Source: Tetracentron sinense
Lineage: Eukaryota; Streptophyta; Magnoliopsida; Trochodendrales; Trochodendraceae
DNA length: 64,000 bases
Assembly: GCA_015143295.1 (NCBI GenBank)
Contig: CM026561.1
Coordinates: 36,150,875 to 36,214,874, forward strand
Direction of reading: 5' to 3'
Shown here: positions 1 through 12,949 of the stretch, one piece after another
How the letters are laid out: each line of letters opens with the position of its first letter
How positions within the stretch are numbered: the first letter of the stretch is position 1
Program-made: the position numbers and the translations under genes
The notes under the pieces: model-generated
The model's input: only the letters and a program-made list of their open reading frames with translations
Database searches by the model: none
Told to the model about the DNA's origin: nothing

Positions 1-330
1 AACCTAAAATATGATTATCGAACTTCATATACTTCATAAAAAAACTTTAAATGAAGCTAATCATGAATCAAGAAGAATATATCTACATTTAAATTAAAGA
101 ATTTACATACAAAGACCTAAATTTAAGAGGAGAATTCACTTATCTCTATTCAAATCCCCATGAGCAATAGAGAAGACTCCTTGAGGTCCGAGATGTGATC
201 TTCACGACTTTGAATTTCTAGATCAAACCAGAAAATTTCTAACGCTTTTCATGCAAGTTTTCTCCTCAAATCCCTTTTTTTTTCTATGATGCCTCATTTT
301 CTCCAATTTATGTTTTGCTAAAGATAGTGG
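1..330. other. Flank left of the nested retrotransposons; no gene seen
   Basis: AT-rich sequence without a convincing reading frame. Its last five bases (326-330, AGTGG) are the left target-site duplication of the outer LTR element. They recur at 25644-25648, so this stretch was once joined directly to the sequence that now begins near 25649. Confidence 0.6.
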
Positions 331-2808
331 TGTGAGCATGAGATTTTCCTACCCACTTTCACAAGGTTGGTTTGACTGAGAGTCGCCACTTATTCATTCT
401 ATGGGATGGGTCCCGGGATTTGATTTGGATAAGGCAAATGGTCTAAGTAGAGATTAGGGTAAGCGGTTCGATTAAGTCCCGGGGAAGGTGTTAGGCACTC
501 AGGACCCCCATTTTATAATGGTTACCTACTTCCTAAACCTAAGCCAAATTTTAATCTCAATATTAATTAGAATACCTAAATATTTAATGAAATGCTAATC
601 CAAGAAATAATAGAAAGCTAAGCTAAACTAGGGTCGAATCCGAGTCGGATTGCCTACGTACTCACATAAGGATGAGATCAGACCGATCGTAGTTCTGGGA
701 CATGAGCCCGTGCCAAGGCTAGGGGTATGTGTGTGTACATTGGGTGGTCAAGGGTCTAGTCCGGAGGCTAGGGTTTAGTTGACCGAGTTAGTCAAGTGCA
801 AGGTTAAGTCTAATCGCGGTTAAAGAGGTCTTAACCATGGTTAGGGGGCTAACCATGGTCAAGAAAGCCAGTAAGCATGTTTTGGTTCTTTTATATTTTT
901 CTGATTTTTTGGTATTTTTGGAGATTTTTCACAAGGGTTAAGGAACTTAACCATGGTTAAGAGGTAATCGGGGTTAGACTAACCCCAGTTAAGCAAGTAG
1001 GCAGGTCAAAAGTGGGGACCCAGTACACGTGGCAGGGCCTAGACTGGCCTCCCACCAGTGATGGGCCCATAACAAAGCTTAGAATAATAGTAAAAGGAGT
1101 GACGGTAAATGATTTATAGCTATTCCAAAACAAGGTAGTTTTGGAATGGCGGTAGATCATCTACCGCCATTCAAAGCATTTTCTAGTATGAGTTTGCAGG
1201 AGGTTTAACTTAGGTTAAGGGGTTAACCATAGGTCAAGGACCCTTAGGTTTGGTCAGAGATGAGTCCAAAAGGTCTTGGGCTTCATTGTAGGCCCTGGCA
1301 TGGGCTGAGGTGGTCTAAAATGGGCCTGGTTTTAGGCCCAAACACACTGTTCACAAGAAATCGAGAATGGCGGTAATAGAATTACCGCCATTCTGAACAG
1401 TGTACAAACCAAGGGTCTTTAACCATAGTTAAACCTCGAGTTAGGGTCTGAAATCTTTAGGTGGATAGAAGATAGGCAGGGGGTTCTAACCATACCTCTG
1501 GATTGGACTAGGGGTTAAACTAACCACAGTTAAAGGCTCTGTAACAGTAAGGTTCAGTAATGGCGGTAGATAGTCTACCGCCATTACTGGCATTTTGCAA
1601 AAACTGAATTTCTCCCCCTGGGAGCTGAACCAAAGCTAAACCAAAAGGTCCCTCATGGGCTAAAGGTCCTCTGGAGACTCGGGGATGATGCCATACACGC
1701 CGAGGACCTACTATACCATGATGTCCACCCTCAAGGGTCCTCCATACCTACTGTGAGGTAGGGGGACCTTTGTCCCTAGGTTCTGATGAAACAAAATAGC
1801 AAAGCAAGTGATAAGAAAATAAAACACACCCTTGGAAGATGACTAGGGGTTTACAATGTTCAAACAATAAGAAAAATGGGTAGGGTCAGACCCCTACCCT
1901 CTTGATGCTCCTGCAGGAGCTGTATGGAGATGATATATTGCTGCTATGTCATGGTGATGAGTAGCAAAAGGTCTAGGTTTAGTCCTAGGGGGTTTTAAGG
2001 TCCCCCTGAAGTGAAAGCTAAGCTGGTGTGGTGGTAGACTAAGGCTAGCCAAATCCCTACCGGGTTTGGAGTGGTGGTTTTTGAGTAGCAGTGTAGACGT
2101 GGGCCTGGGTGGAACTCAGAGGACTCTCTGGAGGGACCTAGGATCCTACAGAGGTGAAGGCCAAGGTCTAAGATGGATGTGGGAGAGGTGGTTGCAATGG
2201 AGCAGCACCTAGTTAAGGGATTTCAACCTTTTTTCATGTGTGGAGGAGAGGGGGATTTATAGGATGAAGGGGAGACCCCAAGGGTATTTTTGGGATGTCC
2301 ACAGACGTGGGGAACATTGTGGAGGTAGAACACAAGTGGTCCAGGGTGCAGGATACGAGTTTTTTTACAGAAAACATAGGTGGCGATAGAAGATTTACCG
2401 TCATTCCAATAACAGTGTATTATGGGAATGACGGTAGATCCTCTACTGACATTCCCTGATACTTGTTATTTTGGGCCAGGCCCTCACATGCGTGGGCTGA
2501 TACCCTGATTTCTTTGCCCCTTATGGCATTGGCGCCTAACTGAGATTTTTTGAATTCAAAACAATGGGCCCCACCCTAGTGGACCCCTAAGGGTTGTGGG
2601 CCTAAGTTTGGGGCAATCCAAGGCCTTGGCTTGCTATGGTTTTGGACTGCTTAGTGGGCTTTGAGCCCATAAGGGCTTAACCTATGGTTTAAACTTAGGT
2701 TAGGGCTTGGGCCTGACCTAGGGGGGTTGTGCTAGGGTTTGGGGAAGCAGACCATGGTTAAATTTATTAACCATGGTTAACTGGGGGGTCTAAAATGGGG
2801 TGCTTACA
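331..2808 (-). repeat. 3' LTR of the outer element (minus sense)
   Basis: This 2478-bp copy is collinear with the repeat at 23130-25643. The TATA-like site is at about 2257-2267. The hairpins lie near 1083, 1146, 1367, 1558, 2387 and 2425, though some are degraded in this copy. The boundary with the internal part at 2809 is preceded on the minus strand by a purine tract (AAAGAAGGACAGC), the expected polypurine tract. Confidence 0.85.
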
Positions 2809-3019
2809 GCTGTCCTTCTTTGTCGGAGAGTGCCGGATCGGCAATTGAACGACAAAGACTGGAATCATCCAATTATTTATACCAAGAAAGCAGTTTTGAT
2901 GAAAGCAAGCATGATGGGCAAAAGGAGTGGACACAGGTCTGCTCTAACGAAGATCAGGTTAGGATTGGCCACACGAACATTTCACCGGAATTAGAAACAA
3001 GCAACAATAAGCAGGATTA

Positions 3020-4110
3020 GCGTCATTGGGGGCCGTAACTGGCGTCTAGTCACACGACTGTGTCAGTATACTCCTTAATTACTGAGCTAGGATAGCAAAA
3101 ATGAAGGTGACGGGTGCAAGACTAACATCATTGGAGGCCGCAACTGGCATCCGGTCATACGACTGTGTCAGTATACTCCTTGATTAGTGAGCTAGTAGAG
3201 CAAGAGAACTTCACTGGAGGTCGCAACTGACATCTGGTCACACGACTGTGTTAGTATACTATTTGATTAGTGAGCTAGTAGAGCAAGGGAACTTCACTGG
3301 AGGTCGCAACTGACATCCGGTCACACAACCGTGACAGTATACTCCTTTAATAGTGAAGGGGAAGCGATGCTGCAGACAATCGCCCGATTGTCCAACAAAA
3401 AGAGGGTGAAGACAGCCACCCGATTGTTTCACCTGAGGTAGGATGCAACGCTGTAGACAAACGCCCAATTGTCTACCAGGGTAGCAAGGTAAGACAGTAT
3501 AAACGACCGCCTGATTGTCTCATTGAAGAAGAATGCGACATAGTGCAGACGACGGCCCCATTGTCTGACTGGGTAGCAAGATAAGGAGGGTAAAGACAGC
3601 CGCCTGACTGCTTCACCTGAAAACAAGCAAGAAAGGAATAACATGACGGTAAAGACAGCCGCCTAATTGCTTTACCTGAAAGTAAGAAAGATAGATAAGA
3701 AGGGTAAAGATAGCCACCGACTGCTTTACACGGAAGCAAGCAAAGATGTCAAGGGTGAAGACGGTTGCCTGAATGTTCCACCTGGGAGAGCAAACAAGAA
3801 AGATAAGAGGGTAAAGACAGTTGCCCGACTGTTTTTACCTGGAGGGTAAATCAATATAGTGAAATCAACCACCCGATTGTCTCACTAGAGAGAAAACCAA
3901 AATAGTGTTGGCAACCACTCAATTGCCTCACTGGGTAAGATTGAAGATAGTGCAGACAACCGCTTGGTTGCCTCACTGGGGTAGGATGCAAGATAATGCA
4001 GACAACCGCTCGGTTGTCTCACTGAGGTAACAAGGTGATGAGGGTAAAGATAGTCACCCGATTGCTTCACCAAGAAATGGATGCAATGTTGTAGGCAACC
4101 GCCCGATTGC
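3020..4110. repeat. Two tandem-repeat blocks in the outer element's 3' internal part
   Basis: From about 3020 to 3350 there are about four copies of an ~85-bp unit with the core GGTCGCAACTGACATCCGG followed by CACACGACTGTG. From about 3360 to 4110 a second unit of roughly 60 bp is repeated a dozen or so times, with the core ACAGCCGCCTGATTGCTTCA. Minus-strand reading frames across it only translate the repeat (SGGCLYP-like peptides) and are not taken as genes. Confidence 0.7.
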
Positions 4111-4541
4111 CTTACTGGGGATAAATTTGAATTGAAAGTTGGTAGGAATGGAGATGATTTGGTGAAGTAAGGTAAATTGAATACGAGTGATTGGAGCAAT
4201 GACCCTAAGTCATTACACACATCTTCACCTTTCTGCACATATAGAGTTTGACGGACCTGAATCGACCCCTGACTCGGGTGATCTGACTATTGGTACCTGT
4301 CCCTCAACACATACTGATCCTCTCCAAATATCTGTCATCCAGAATGGTCTGCTTGACTTCGCTTTGCCCTGGTCTTAGTGCCTTCTTTGCACTAGCGGGA
4401 ATCAACAGTCGACTTTGAGCTGACTCTACTGGGGATTGGAAATGTGAATAACTTCTTAAAAGACCGATGGATTGACTGACAAGATGACACGAATGACTTG
4501 TTAAAAAGACAGATGAACTGATTGACAAGTGGTTTGGTGGT

Positions 4542-5930
4542 TGTAGGTAGCGAAATTGTCACACCCTAATGATTCGGATACACCAAGTTCAATACAGCCG
4601 CCTACACCTGATCTCTGCCTCTAATCTGAGAGGACAAAAACCTCTCAGTGCTAGCTCCAATGGGGCTTACACATGTTCAATCCATGCGGACTAAAACCTC
4701 ACGGATCAAGTCATAGTATCAACCCCCATGGGGCTGATACTTATCTAAGCCGTAAGGGAAAAACCTCACGGATAAAATCCTTGGATGACAGTCTCCGAGA
4801 GATTGGTACATACCAAGTCCGTGAAGACCATAAACCTCATGGATGAGTTTTGAGTGTCAGCCTCCGAGAGGTTGACACGTATCCAATTTGTGATATCAAA
4901 ATCTCATGGATAACTGACATGTGTCAGGACTATGAGAATAAACCTCATGGATCCAACCTTTGGTGTCAACCACCAAGAAGCTGACACACATATCCAATCC
5001 GTTAGAATAAACCTCACGGATTGAGTGCCAGTCTCCGAGAGGTTGATACGTGTTCAATCCATGAGAATAAAACCCTCACGGATCATATTTATTGCCAGCC
5101 TTCATGAGGCTAACACATGTCCATCCGTGAGGACTAAAACCTCACGGATCCAACTTGGAGTGCCAATCTCCAAGAGATTGACACGTGCTCAATCCATGAG
5201 GACCAAAACCTCACGGATCCATCCTAGGTGCCAGCTTCCGAGAGGCTGACACGTGTTTATTCGTGAGGATCAAAACCTCGCGGATCCAACTTTGGTGCTA
5301 GCCTCCGAGAGGTTGACACGTGTTTATCCGTGAGGATCAAAACCTTGCGGATTCAACTTTGGTGCTAGCATATGAGGGGTTGACACTTGTCACATCCGTG
5401 AGGATAAAATCCCTACGGATCATATTTAGTGTCAGCCTCCGAGAGGCTGACACGTGTCTAATCCCTGATGATAAATCCTCACAGATCAAATATCATGTCC
5501 TAGACCTAACCCGGACCAAGGGTAGGACCTCTGGTCTGTGGATGAGACTTATGGTCTCACCCTGGTCCATGAACGAGACCTATGGTCTAACCCTATGGTC
5601 CATGGGCAAAACCTATGGTCTCACTTTCTGGTCTGTGGGCAAGACCTGGTGTCACCCTTTGAGTCCGTGGACTGACATAGATCAGTCTATCCCAGCTGAC
5701 AGTCAGTATCTGACTGTCATGGGGCAGAGAATCCTTGATAAAAAGGATTCTCTCTCAAGCTATGGGGGATCCTAAGATAAGGATCTCTCTTTTAAAATCC
5801 CATGGGATGCCACACGACACCTCACAATTATGATAGGATTAGGACTATGTCCAATATCCTTGGAAATGATGAGATGAAACATCCCATTTTGGATACGTAC
5901 TAGGATTCCCTCTGAAAGGAGAAACTTGAG
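4542..5930 (+). repeat. 5' LTR of the Tat element
   Basis: Collinear with the 3' LTR from TGTAGGTAGCGAAATTGTCA onward and recognisable to about 5930. It holds an array of ~68-bp units, each with two hairpins, and then ~34-bp units ending GACCTATGGTCTCACC. The start was fixed by the GTGGT duplication. Confidence 0.75.
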
Positions 5931-6189
5931 CAGAACTCATCAGCAAGGCATGATTCTCAGAGTTCAGCCGCTACTATTTTAGCCGTTTTGGATGAGACAT
6001 AGTCCTCGCGAGCTGTCAGAATAGTCGCTCTTGGTCCAGTAATTCTGAGAAGAAAAAGGAGCCGCAAGAATCAAGCCAGAGGCAAAGAAAAAGCCCAAGA
6101 CCTAGTTCAATCAGCTCTAGAACCTGATGTCAGTGGATACCAAGAAGGGTCAGAACAAGAAGCAACCTCGGTAACTTCTCCGAGAGAAT

Positions 6190-7700
6190 TGGAAGAAACT
6201 CCGCCAGTTGAAGATTATGTTTTTGACGAGCCAGCTCCTCAACCAATTAGGCCAAAAATTGTACAGGAAAAGCCTCGACAGGTTTTCAGTGCATTAAATC
6301 CTTTATACGGGATGCCTAGTGCCTATTTCAGAACGACCGGTAGCGGTCATGATGACAAATCTGGATGGGAACACAAGTCAAGGGAATAACCCTTTAACTT
6401 CTGCACCCCACCATCAAATGATCAAATAGCAGCCTTACAGGCTCAACTCCGATACAAGGATGATCAGATTATTGTCATGATGTCTTAAATGCAAGAGTTG
6501 GCTACTCAATTGTTAGCTCTCAAGCCTGCATCGGCATCCGGACTCCGCTTTCCTTATCAAGGAGAAAGTAGCAATCGGGGTACAGCCTCTACACCTCCAA
6601 ATCATCTAAGGGTGCCCGAAACGGGTCCCATTCCAAATCAGGCCGCCCTTATAGGAGGGATCTCATCGTCTCTTTTGGCTGCAATTGAAGAGACTGTTCG
6701 CATTCAAATACTGCAGGTTAAAGAAAAAGAAGAGGATGTACGGATGATCGTGAAGCTTTATCCAGCTATAATAGATACGGTTCCGTTCCCACCAGGTTTT
6801 GTCCAACAAACATTCAAAATGTTCGATGGCACTAGAGATCTGAGGCAACACCTGTCTCATTTTCTCTCGAGATCCGGATTGGCATCCAAGAACGGGGCTC
6901 TTTGCCTCCAACTCTTCGTACAATCCCTAAGGGTGCCGCTTTCACATGGTATGCCAACCTCCCTAAGGCTTCGATCCCTGATTGGAGCACAATGGTGACC
7001 GAATTCAGTAAATAATTCTATAACACCCAAAGAAGAGTAGGTGTTCTGGAATTGATTGAAACCCATTAGAAGGACAATGAAACAGTAACAGAGTTCATTG
7101 CCTGATGTAGAGCTTTAACCTTCTCCTGCCCTCAGAAATTCACTTAGTTGGAACTCATTCGGATGTGCCTCAACAACTTCAAGTATGACCTTTCAACTTC
7201 CCTAATGACTCAAACCTTTACGGGTTTCAAAGATCTGTGTACAAAAGCTCATGATATGGAGAGCCATATAGGAAAACGAAGGCGAGGCAGGGGCATTGAT
7301 CGCTTTGAATCCTCAACAGCCGCAGTAGTTGAAGCCAAAAAGATTGCGCCACCAGCATCGAGTGTCAGTAGATCAACTGGCTGAACAAATAAATGGAAAA
7401 GGACCAATTAAGGTTGGTACTAAATCATTTCAGGGCGGATCTAGAAAGCCACAATGGCAAGGTAAAAAAGAACCACTAAAGAAGATCACCATGGAAGAGA
7501 GAATGAATAGAACATATTCGTTTTCTGAAGACATTGTCGAAGATCTGTTTAAAGATCTCCTTACCAATGAACTCATCACTCTCCCAGAAAGCTGGAGACC
7601 TCGAGAGATTGAGATGAAAAATCATCTCAAATACTGTCCTTATCATCGTATGATTAGTCACAAAATAGGTGACTGCTTCGTATTGAAGGACATCATCCAA
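6190..7700 (+). pseudogene. gag-like region of the Tat element, fossil
   Basis: Pieces of a plant gypsy gag are recognisable, including a capsid-like stretch (about 6740-7280) and a later C..H...SH....C..LK pattern at about 7630-7695. The region is interrupted repeatedly. Confidence 0.65.
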
Positions 7701-9039
7701 TGACTTTTAGACAACAAAGAAATTGTCATTGATGATCTCTAGCATGCGGCTACGTCCAATACAGTGGTGGCTTCAGAGCTAGTTGATGAAAATGAAGCAT
7801 CTTTGAGCGACAAACTTCCTGACAACAAACCGTCAGACGAAGAAGACTGGACTCTCTTTGAAAGTAAAGGGGTCAAGAAGAAAAAACAGTTGGCTCAAAA
7901 TACCGATGCTAAAAAATAAGTTCAGGCTACAAGGCAAGCTCAAGCCCTAAGAAAAGAAGGGAAGCGCATAGCCAAAGCTGAAAAGAAGAAGAAGAAAGAA
8001 AGAGCGAGGAAAGCCAAGAAAAATGGCCCTGCCCAAGATGCTCTTATGGAACAAAATCCGTTGACGGCAATCACCTTGATGGATTTTATCCGTCCAGGCT
8101 TCTACTCTGACTGCGACTATGATAACCTACAGTCAACAGATTCGGGAGACGAATCCAACAACTTTTTATGTTATGTCATCGATGCGGTCCTAAATGAAAA
8201 CCCTTTATGGTTGGATATGCCAAGACCAATGGTAGCCTACAGTCCAGAAAGACACCAGGCATTTTAGAATTGGCTAAATCAATTTGAAGACGTTGAACTC
8301 ACAGAAAGGAGACCATCCACACCAAGACGGACCCCTATGGGACTTTCAGACCTCTCTGAAGGATTCTCATCTGGAGGAGAAAGAGAGGTAGAAGATGAAC
8401 ATATACAGTCTGATTCTCCACAAGAAAGGCTAAATACGCCTAAGGTTCCAAACCATCGTCAGATGCGACGACCGGTGCAAGTTTCAACTCGGCCAGAGAA
8501 TCAAGGTTCCCTCGCTACAGTCAGTCTGAATAGGGACTCTCTAACAGAAGAAACAGTCTTGAACTCAAGGTCAGCCGACAATCTATTGATATCTAAGCAG
8601 ATGTCAGCTCAGTCCGGAAGTCCAACAGGGCAATCTGAAAGAAGAGTTCAGTCGTCTTTCCAAATCAAGAAAAGGAAGTTGAACTTCAGTTCTGCAAACA
8701 TGGTCCAACTCTTGGAAGGAGAATCGTTTGGACCAATAGACTAGACAATTGCCAAAGTCTATCAACTCAACCTCTAATCGGGAAGAAAATTACCACTGAG
8801 GTTTGTGCCAGTCTAGTATGAGAATCAGACCAGAGCTCAACCGGCCCAAGCCCAAACAGCTCCCGGTAATGAGAGGGTTAAGTACGATATCCTGGCTCAC
8901 CTAAAGAAAATCCCTTCCCTGTTGAGCCTCTATGATGCTCTTAAGATGTCCCCGAAATTAAGAATGTCCCTTATATATGCCCTCTCTAATCCGGAAGACT
9001 TCTCTGAAGAAGTCACAAGTCAGCCGACACAGCCTCCTC

Positions 9040-9290
9040 AAATAGGAGCTTCATGCCTCTTCACGATCACCTTTGATGATGAAGATATGCGAGTTGAGAC
9101 TCTCCAGCATAATCTGACACTTTTCATCTCAGGTCTGGTTAATGAAACTAGAATCTCCAGAGTGATGATAGATGGAGGGTCAGCTGTCAACATCCTTTCA
9201 AGAAGAATGTTGTCCAAGCTTGGTGTACAAATAGGCCAGCTTCATGAAAGCAGTCTAATCATCTAAGGCTTCAATCAAAATGAGCAGAAG
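9040..9290 (+). pseudogene. Protease region of the Tat element, fossil
   Basis: The sequence reads VMIDGGSAVNILSRRML, which fits the aspartic-protease active-site region of plant gypsy elements (D-G/S-G-S/A pattern). The protease is followed after a gap by reverse transcriptase in the same direction. Confidence 0.65.
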
Positions 9291-10849
9291 CTTATGGGCA
9301 TAGTAAACCTCAAAACCAGATTTTGGGATATTGCTGAAACTACAACGTTTTTGGTGATCGATGTTGATATATCGTACAATGCCCTATTGAGGCAGCAATG
9401 GATGCACAAGCATCTAGTCGAGTCATCTACCTATCACCAAAGCCTTAAATACCCTCAAGGGAATAGGCAAGCAATGATCGATGCTGATGACGATCCTTTC
9501 AATAATGCAGAGGCATATTACGCATATGCGCATTTTTATATCAAAAGTGCCCAAAGAAACCTTCAGTAGAAGCCTAAAGGGGAAAAAGTTGAGAGTGATT
9601 TGAAAAACAATCATAGACCTACCCACACAACAGATCCGAAAAGGGTGTTCAAATACACCCCAAAATCTCAAAGAAAAAAAGGAGCACGAACCCTATCTTT
9701 GGTCGAACCTTCACAGAATCTGGAGAAAGACAAGTTAGTCGACCTTTCCCAGACTTGTGAGATTAAAGAAATCGATCCCCTTCAAGCTCTGAAAGGTGAT
9801 CATATAGTCCATTTGAGGAGAATGGACTGTACAATGGTCAAAACTACCTCCAGTTTCACTGTCCCGATCATGAAAAGAGGACAAAAATCGATGCCCTTCA
9901 ATTATCTAGGTACATATGACAGAATGAACTCCTCATGGACCAATGAAAAGGGTCAGATCATCAATCCTTATAGGAAGAAGATAAGTTTTGGTGAAAAAAT
10001 CACCAGGTTCCTCAAAAAATAAGGGTTTGATCTTGAAGAAGGAGAATAAGTCGAAGGAACTATCCTACCGGCTTAGGAAGCCATGCTAAAAAAGGAGCAG
10101 CATGAAGCCCTGGATACTGGTAACTATGTAGAGACAGATACGCCAGGAATTGGGTATACTCTCCCAATCTTTGTATTCGAAAAAAATCACAACCAGACCG
10201 TAAATATGGTCACGACCAGGGAGGAGTCCACATCAGAAGAAGTCTCCATGAAATGGCTTCTAAAAGAAGTAGAATCCCTACAAGCATCTTCGTGGGTTGA
10301 GGCAGCACATCAAGATATGATTGATAGCCTGGTTAGGGTCAGCCTTAGTGCATAGCAAAAATGGCCAACAACAGAAGTCATTCCCGACATCATTTCCCGT
10401 CCAGAAGAATAGGAGAAAAGCCCATTGTTTTTCACTCCGCAAGTCAAGTAGGCAAAGCTACTCTCTGGAATAACAGAATGGACAGAAGAATGAACCCTTA
10501 TAAAAGGAAACATGTGTTTAGTCCGGTAATCAAGAAAATGCTTGAGAGGCAGGGGTTTAACATTGAAGCAAAAGAGCAAGTTGAGCATGAAATCATGTCA
10601 ACGCCCAGGACTTTGGCTACCTATAAGCAGGTTGGTTCTAATCTGGGAAAACCTGAAGCAGGAAATTCTGATCCCTCACTAAATAAAGATCTGATTTGGA
10701 CCGTAAATACTATTACGGTAGATGAAGACTCCTCCTCAGGGGAGAAAATGATCAAAGAAAAACCACCGGAAGAAACAGAAGTCCATTCGACTCCTCTAGA
10801 ATTTGAAGTAGGAGGTCAAACAACTGTTGATGACCTTCTTGAAGTTAAC

Positions 10850-11590
10850 CTCGGCTCAGAACAAGACCTAAGGCCAACCTTCATCAATGCCTCTCTCTCG
10901 CAAACAGAAAAAGAGGAGAATCTTTGTCTCTTAAAAAAGTACAAGGATGTCTTTGCCTGGAACTACACAGAGATGCCTGGTTTGGATCAAAAAATTGCAG
11001 TCCATCATCTCACAACTCGAGAAGATGTCAGGCCGAGCAAGCAGACATAAAGACGAGCTCGTCCAGAACTGGTTGCTCAAATTGAAGCCGAGGTAGATAA
11101 ACTCCTCAAAGTTGGGTTCATAAGAGAGGTTCAATACCTTACTTGGCTTGCCAACGTGGTTCCTGTGAAGAAAAAGAACGGACAAATCTGGGTTTGCATA
11201 GAATTTCAGAATTTGAATGAAGCCTGCCCTAAGGATGAATTCTCTTTGCCCATCACAGAAATGATGGTCGATGCCACAACCAGCTTCGAGGCTTTATCCT
11301 TCATGGATGGATATTCTGGCTACAATCAAATCAAGATGGCCCCAGAAGATGAAGAGCTTACAGCCTTCCGCATCCCTAAGGGAGTGTTCTGCTACAAAGT
11401 CATACCATTCGGCATCAAAAATACCGGAACAACTTATCAAAGGGTCATGACTATCATATTTAGAGATATTCTCCATGATAAGGTCGAGTGCTATGTTGAC
11501 GATTTAGTTGTCACGACTAGACAACGAAGCAATCATCTGAATGATCTTCAGGAAATCTTCGATAGACTGCGATAGCATCAGCTCAAGATG
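10850..11590 (+). pseudogene. Reverse transcriptase region of the Tat element, fossil
   Basis: Recognisable blocks include VPVKKKNGQIWVCIEFQNLN, the FMDGYSGYNQI block and the catalytic YVDDLVV block near 11490. The order and wording match Ty3/gypsy reverse transcriptase. Confidence 0.85.
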
Positions 11591-11859
11591 AACCCGCTCA
11601 AATACGCTTTTGGAGTTACATCTAGGAAATTCCTGGGCTTTGTGGTACGCCATAGAGGAATTGAGATCGACCCTACTAAAATAAGGGTCATTCGAGAAAT
11701 GCATCCTCCAAGAAATTTGCACGAATTAAAAGGACTTCAGGGTCGACTTGCTTATATTAGGAGATTCATCTCCAATTTGATTGGAAGATGCCAACCGTTT
11801 TCTCGGCTAATGAAGAAGGGAATACCGTTTCAATGGGATGAAGCTTGTCAAAATGCTCT

Positions 11860-12940
11860 AGACAGCATCAAGACTTATCTCACAAATCCATCGGTCCTTA
11901 TGGGTCCCATTAGAGGAAAGCCACTTATCCTCTATATCACAGCTCTCGAGGGATCTCTCGGAGCTCTCCTTGCTCAGTATAATGACCAAGGAAAGAAAAA
12001 TGCCCTATACTATCTAAGCAGGACTCTAGTTGGAGCAGAATGCAGATACAGCCTGATAGAGAAAGTCTGTCTGGCCCTCATCTTTACCCTAAAAATATTA
12101 AGGCATTATATACTTGAATATTCGGTGAAACTGATATCCAGAGCCGATCCCCTCAAATACATAATGTCCCGCCCTACTCTCTCTGGCAGAATGGCGAAAT
12201 GGGCAGTACTCCTATCTAAATTCGAAATCGAATTTATGCCCCCAAAAAGCGGTAAAAGGGCAAGCCCTTGCTGACTTCCTTCTAGCACATCCGGTTCCTG
12301 CGGACTCGCCTCTGGTCATTGACCTCCCTAACGAAGAATTCATGTAAGTTCAGGTCAAACCAGGCTGGAAGATGTATTTTGATAGAGCTTCAAGAAGCCT
12401 TGATGGAATTAAACGCATCGACCCGAAGGAAAAAAAATCAGGAGCCGGTATTGTTTTTGTCACACCAAACAATGCAATACTACGCTATTCCTTTGTCCTA
12501 ACAGAAGGGTGTTCAAACAATGAAGCTGAGTATGAAGTCCTGATAGTAGGCCTTGAATTGGCTCTTGAGATCTCGGTTGATGAATTAACTATCTATGGGG
12601 ATTCAGAACTCGTCATCAAACAGGTACGAGGTGAATATGTAGTGCAAAGGGCTAGTCTCTTTTCCTATCAAAAGAGAGTGGATGAGCTACTTGCTCAAAT
12701 TCCAAGAAGCAACTTCTTTCATGTCCGTAGAGGACTCAACAATCAAGCTGATTCTTTCGTCGGTCTTACAGCATCACTAACTTTGCCAACGGAAAGGATG
12801 CTGACCATCACAGTGGGGGAAAGAAGAACTCTCAAACCCCTTCCAGAGATAGACTTCCTGGAGATAGTTTGTCATGTGACAATCAAAGAAACAGATGAAG
12901 ATTCGCAACAACCCTTCATCGATTATCTCCAATAAAGTCG
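11860..12940 (+). pseudogene. Dual RNase H region of the Tat element, fossil
   Basis: The first RNase H (about 11860-12240) contains LSRTLVGAECRYS and the later LSGRMAKWAVLLSKFEIEF block. A second RNase H (about 12360-12940) contains GAGIVFVTP, NNEAEYEVLIVGLELA and YGDSELVIKQV. This extra domain marks the Tat group. Confidence 0.8.
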
Positions 12941-12949
12941 ATTGCTTGG

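Noticed and set aside
3259-4238. Minus-strand frames with repeated SGGCLYP-like peptides
   Set aside because: They are the translation of a tandem DNA repeat in the outer retroelement. No start context, domain or codon pattern supports a gene.
4640-5490. Regularly spaced palindromic repeats resembling a CRISPR array
   Set aside because: Spacers are not unique, units diverge gradually, and the same array lies in both LTRs of a plant retroelement. There are no cas genes, and the genome is eukaryotic.
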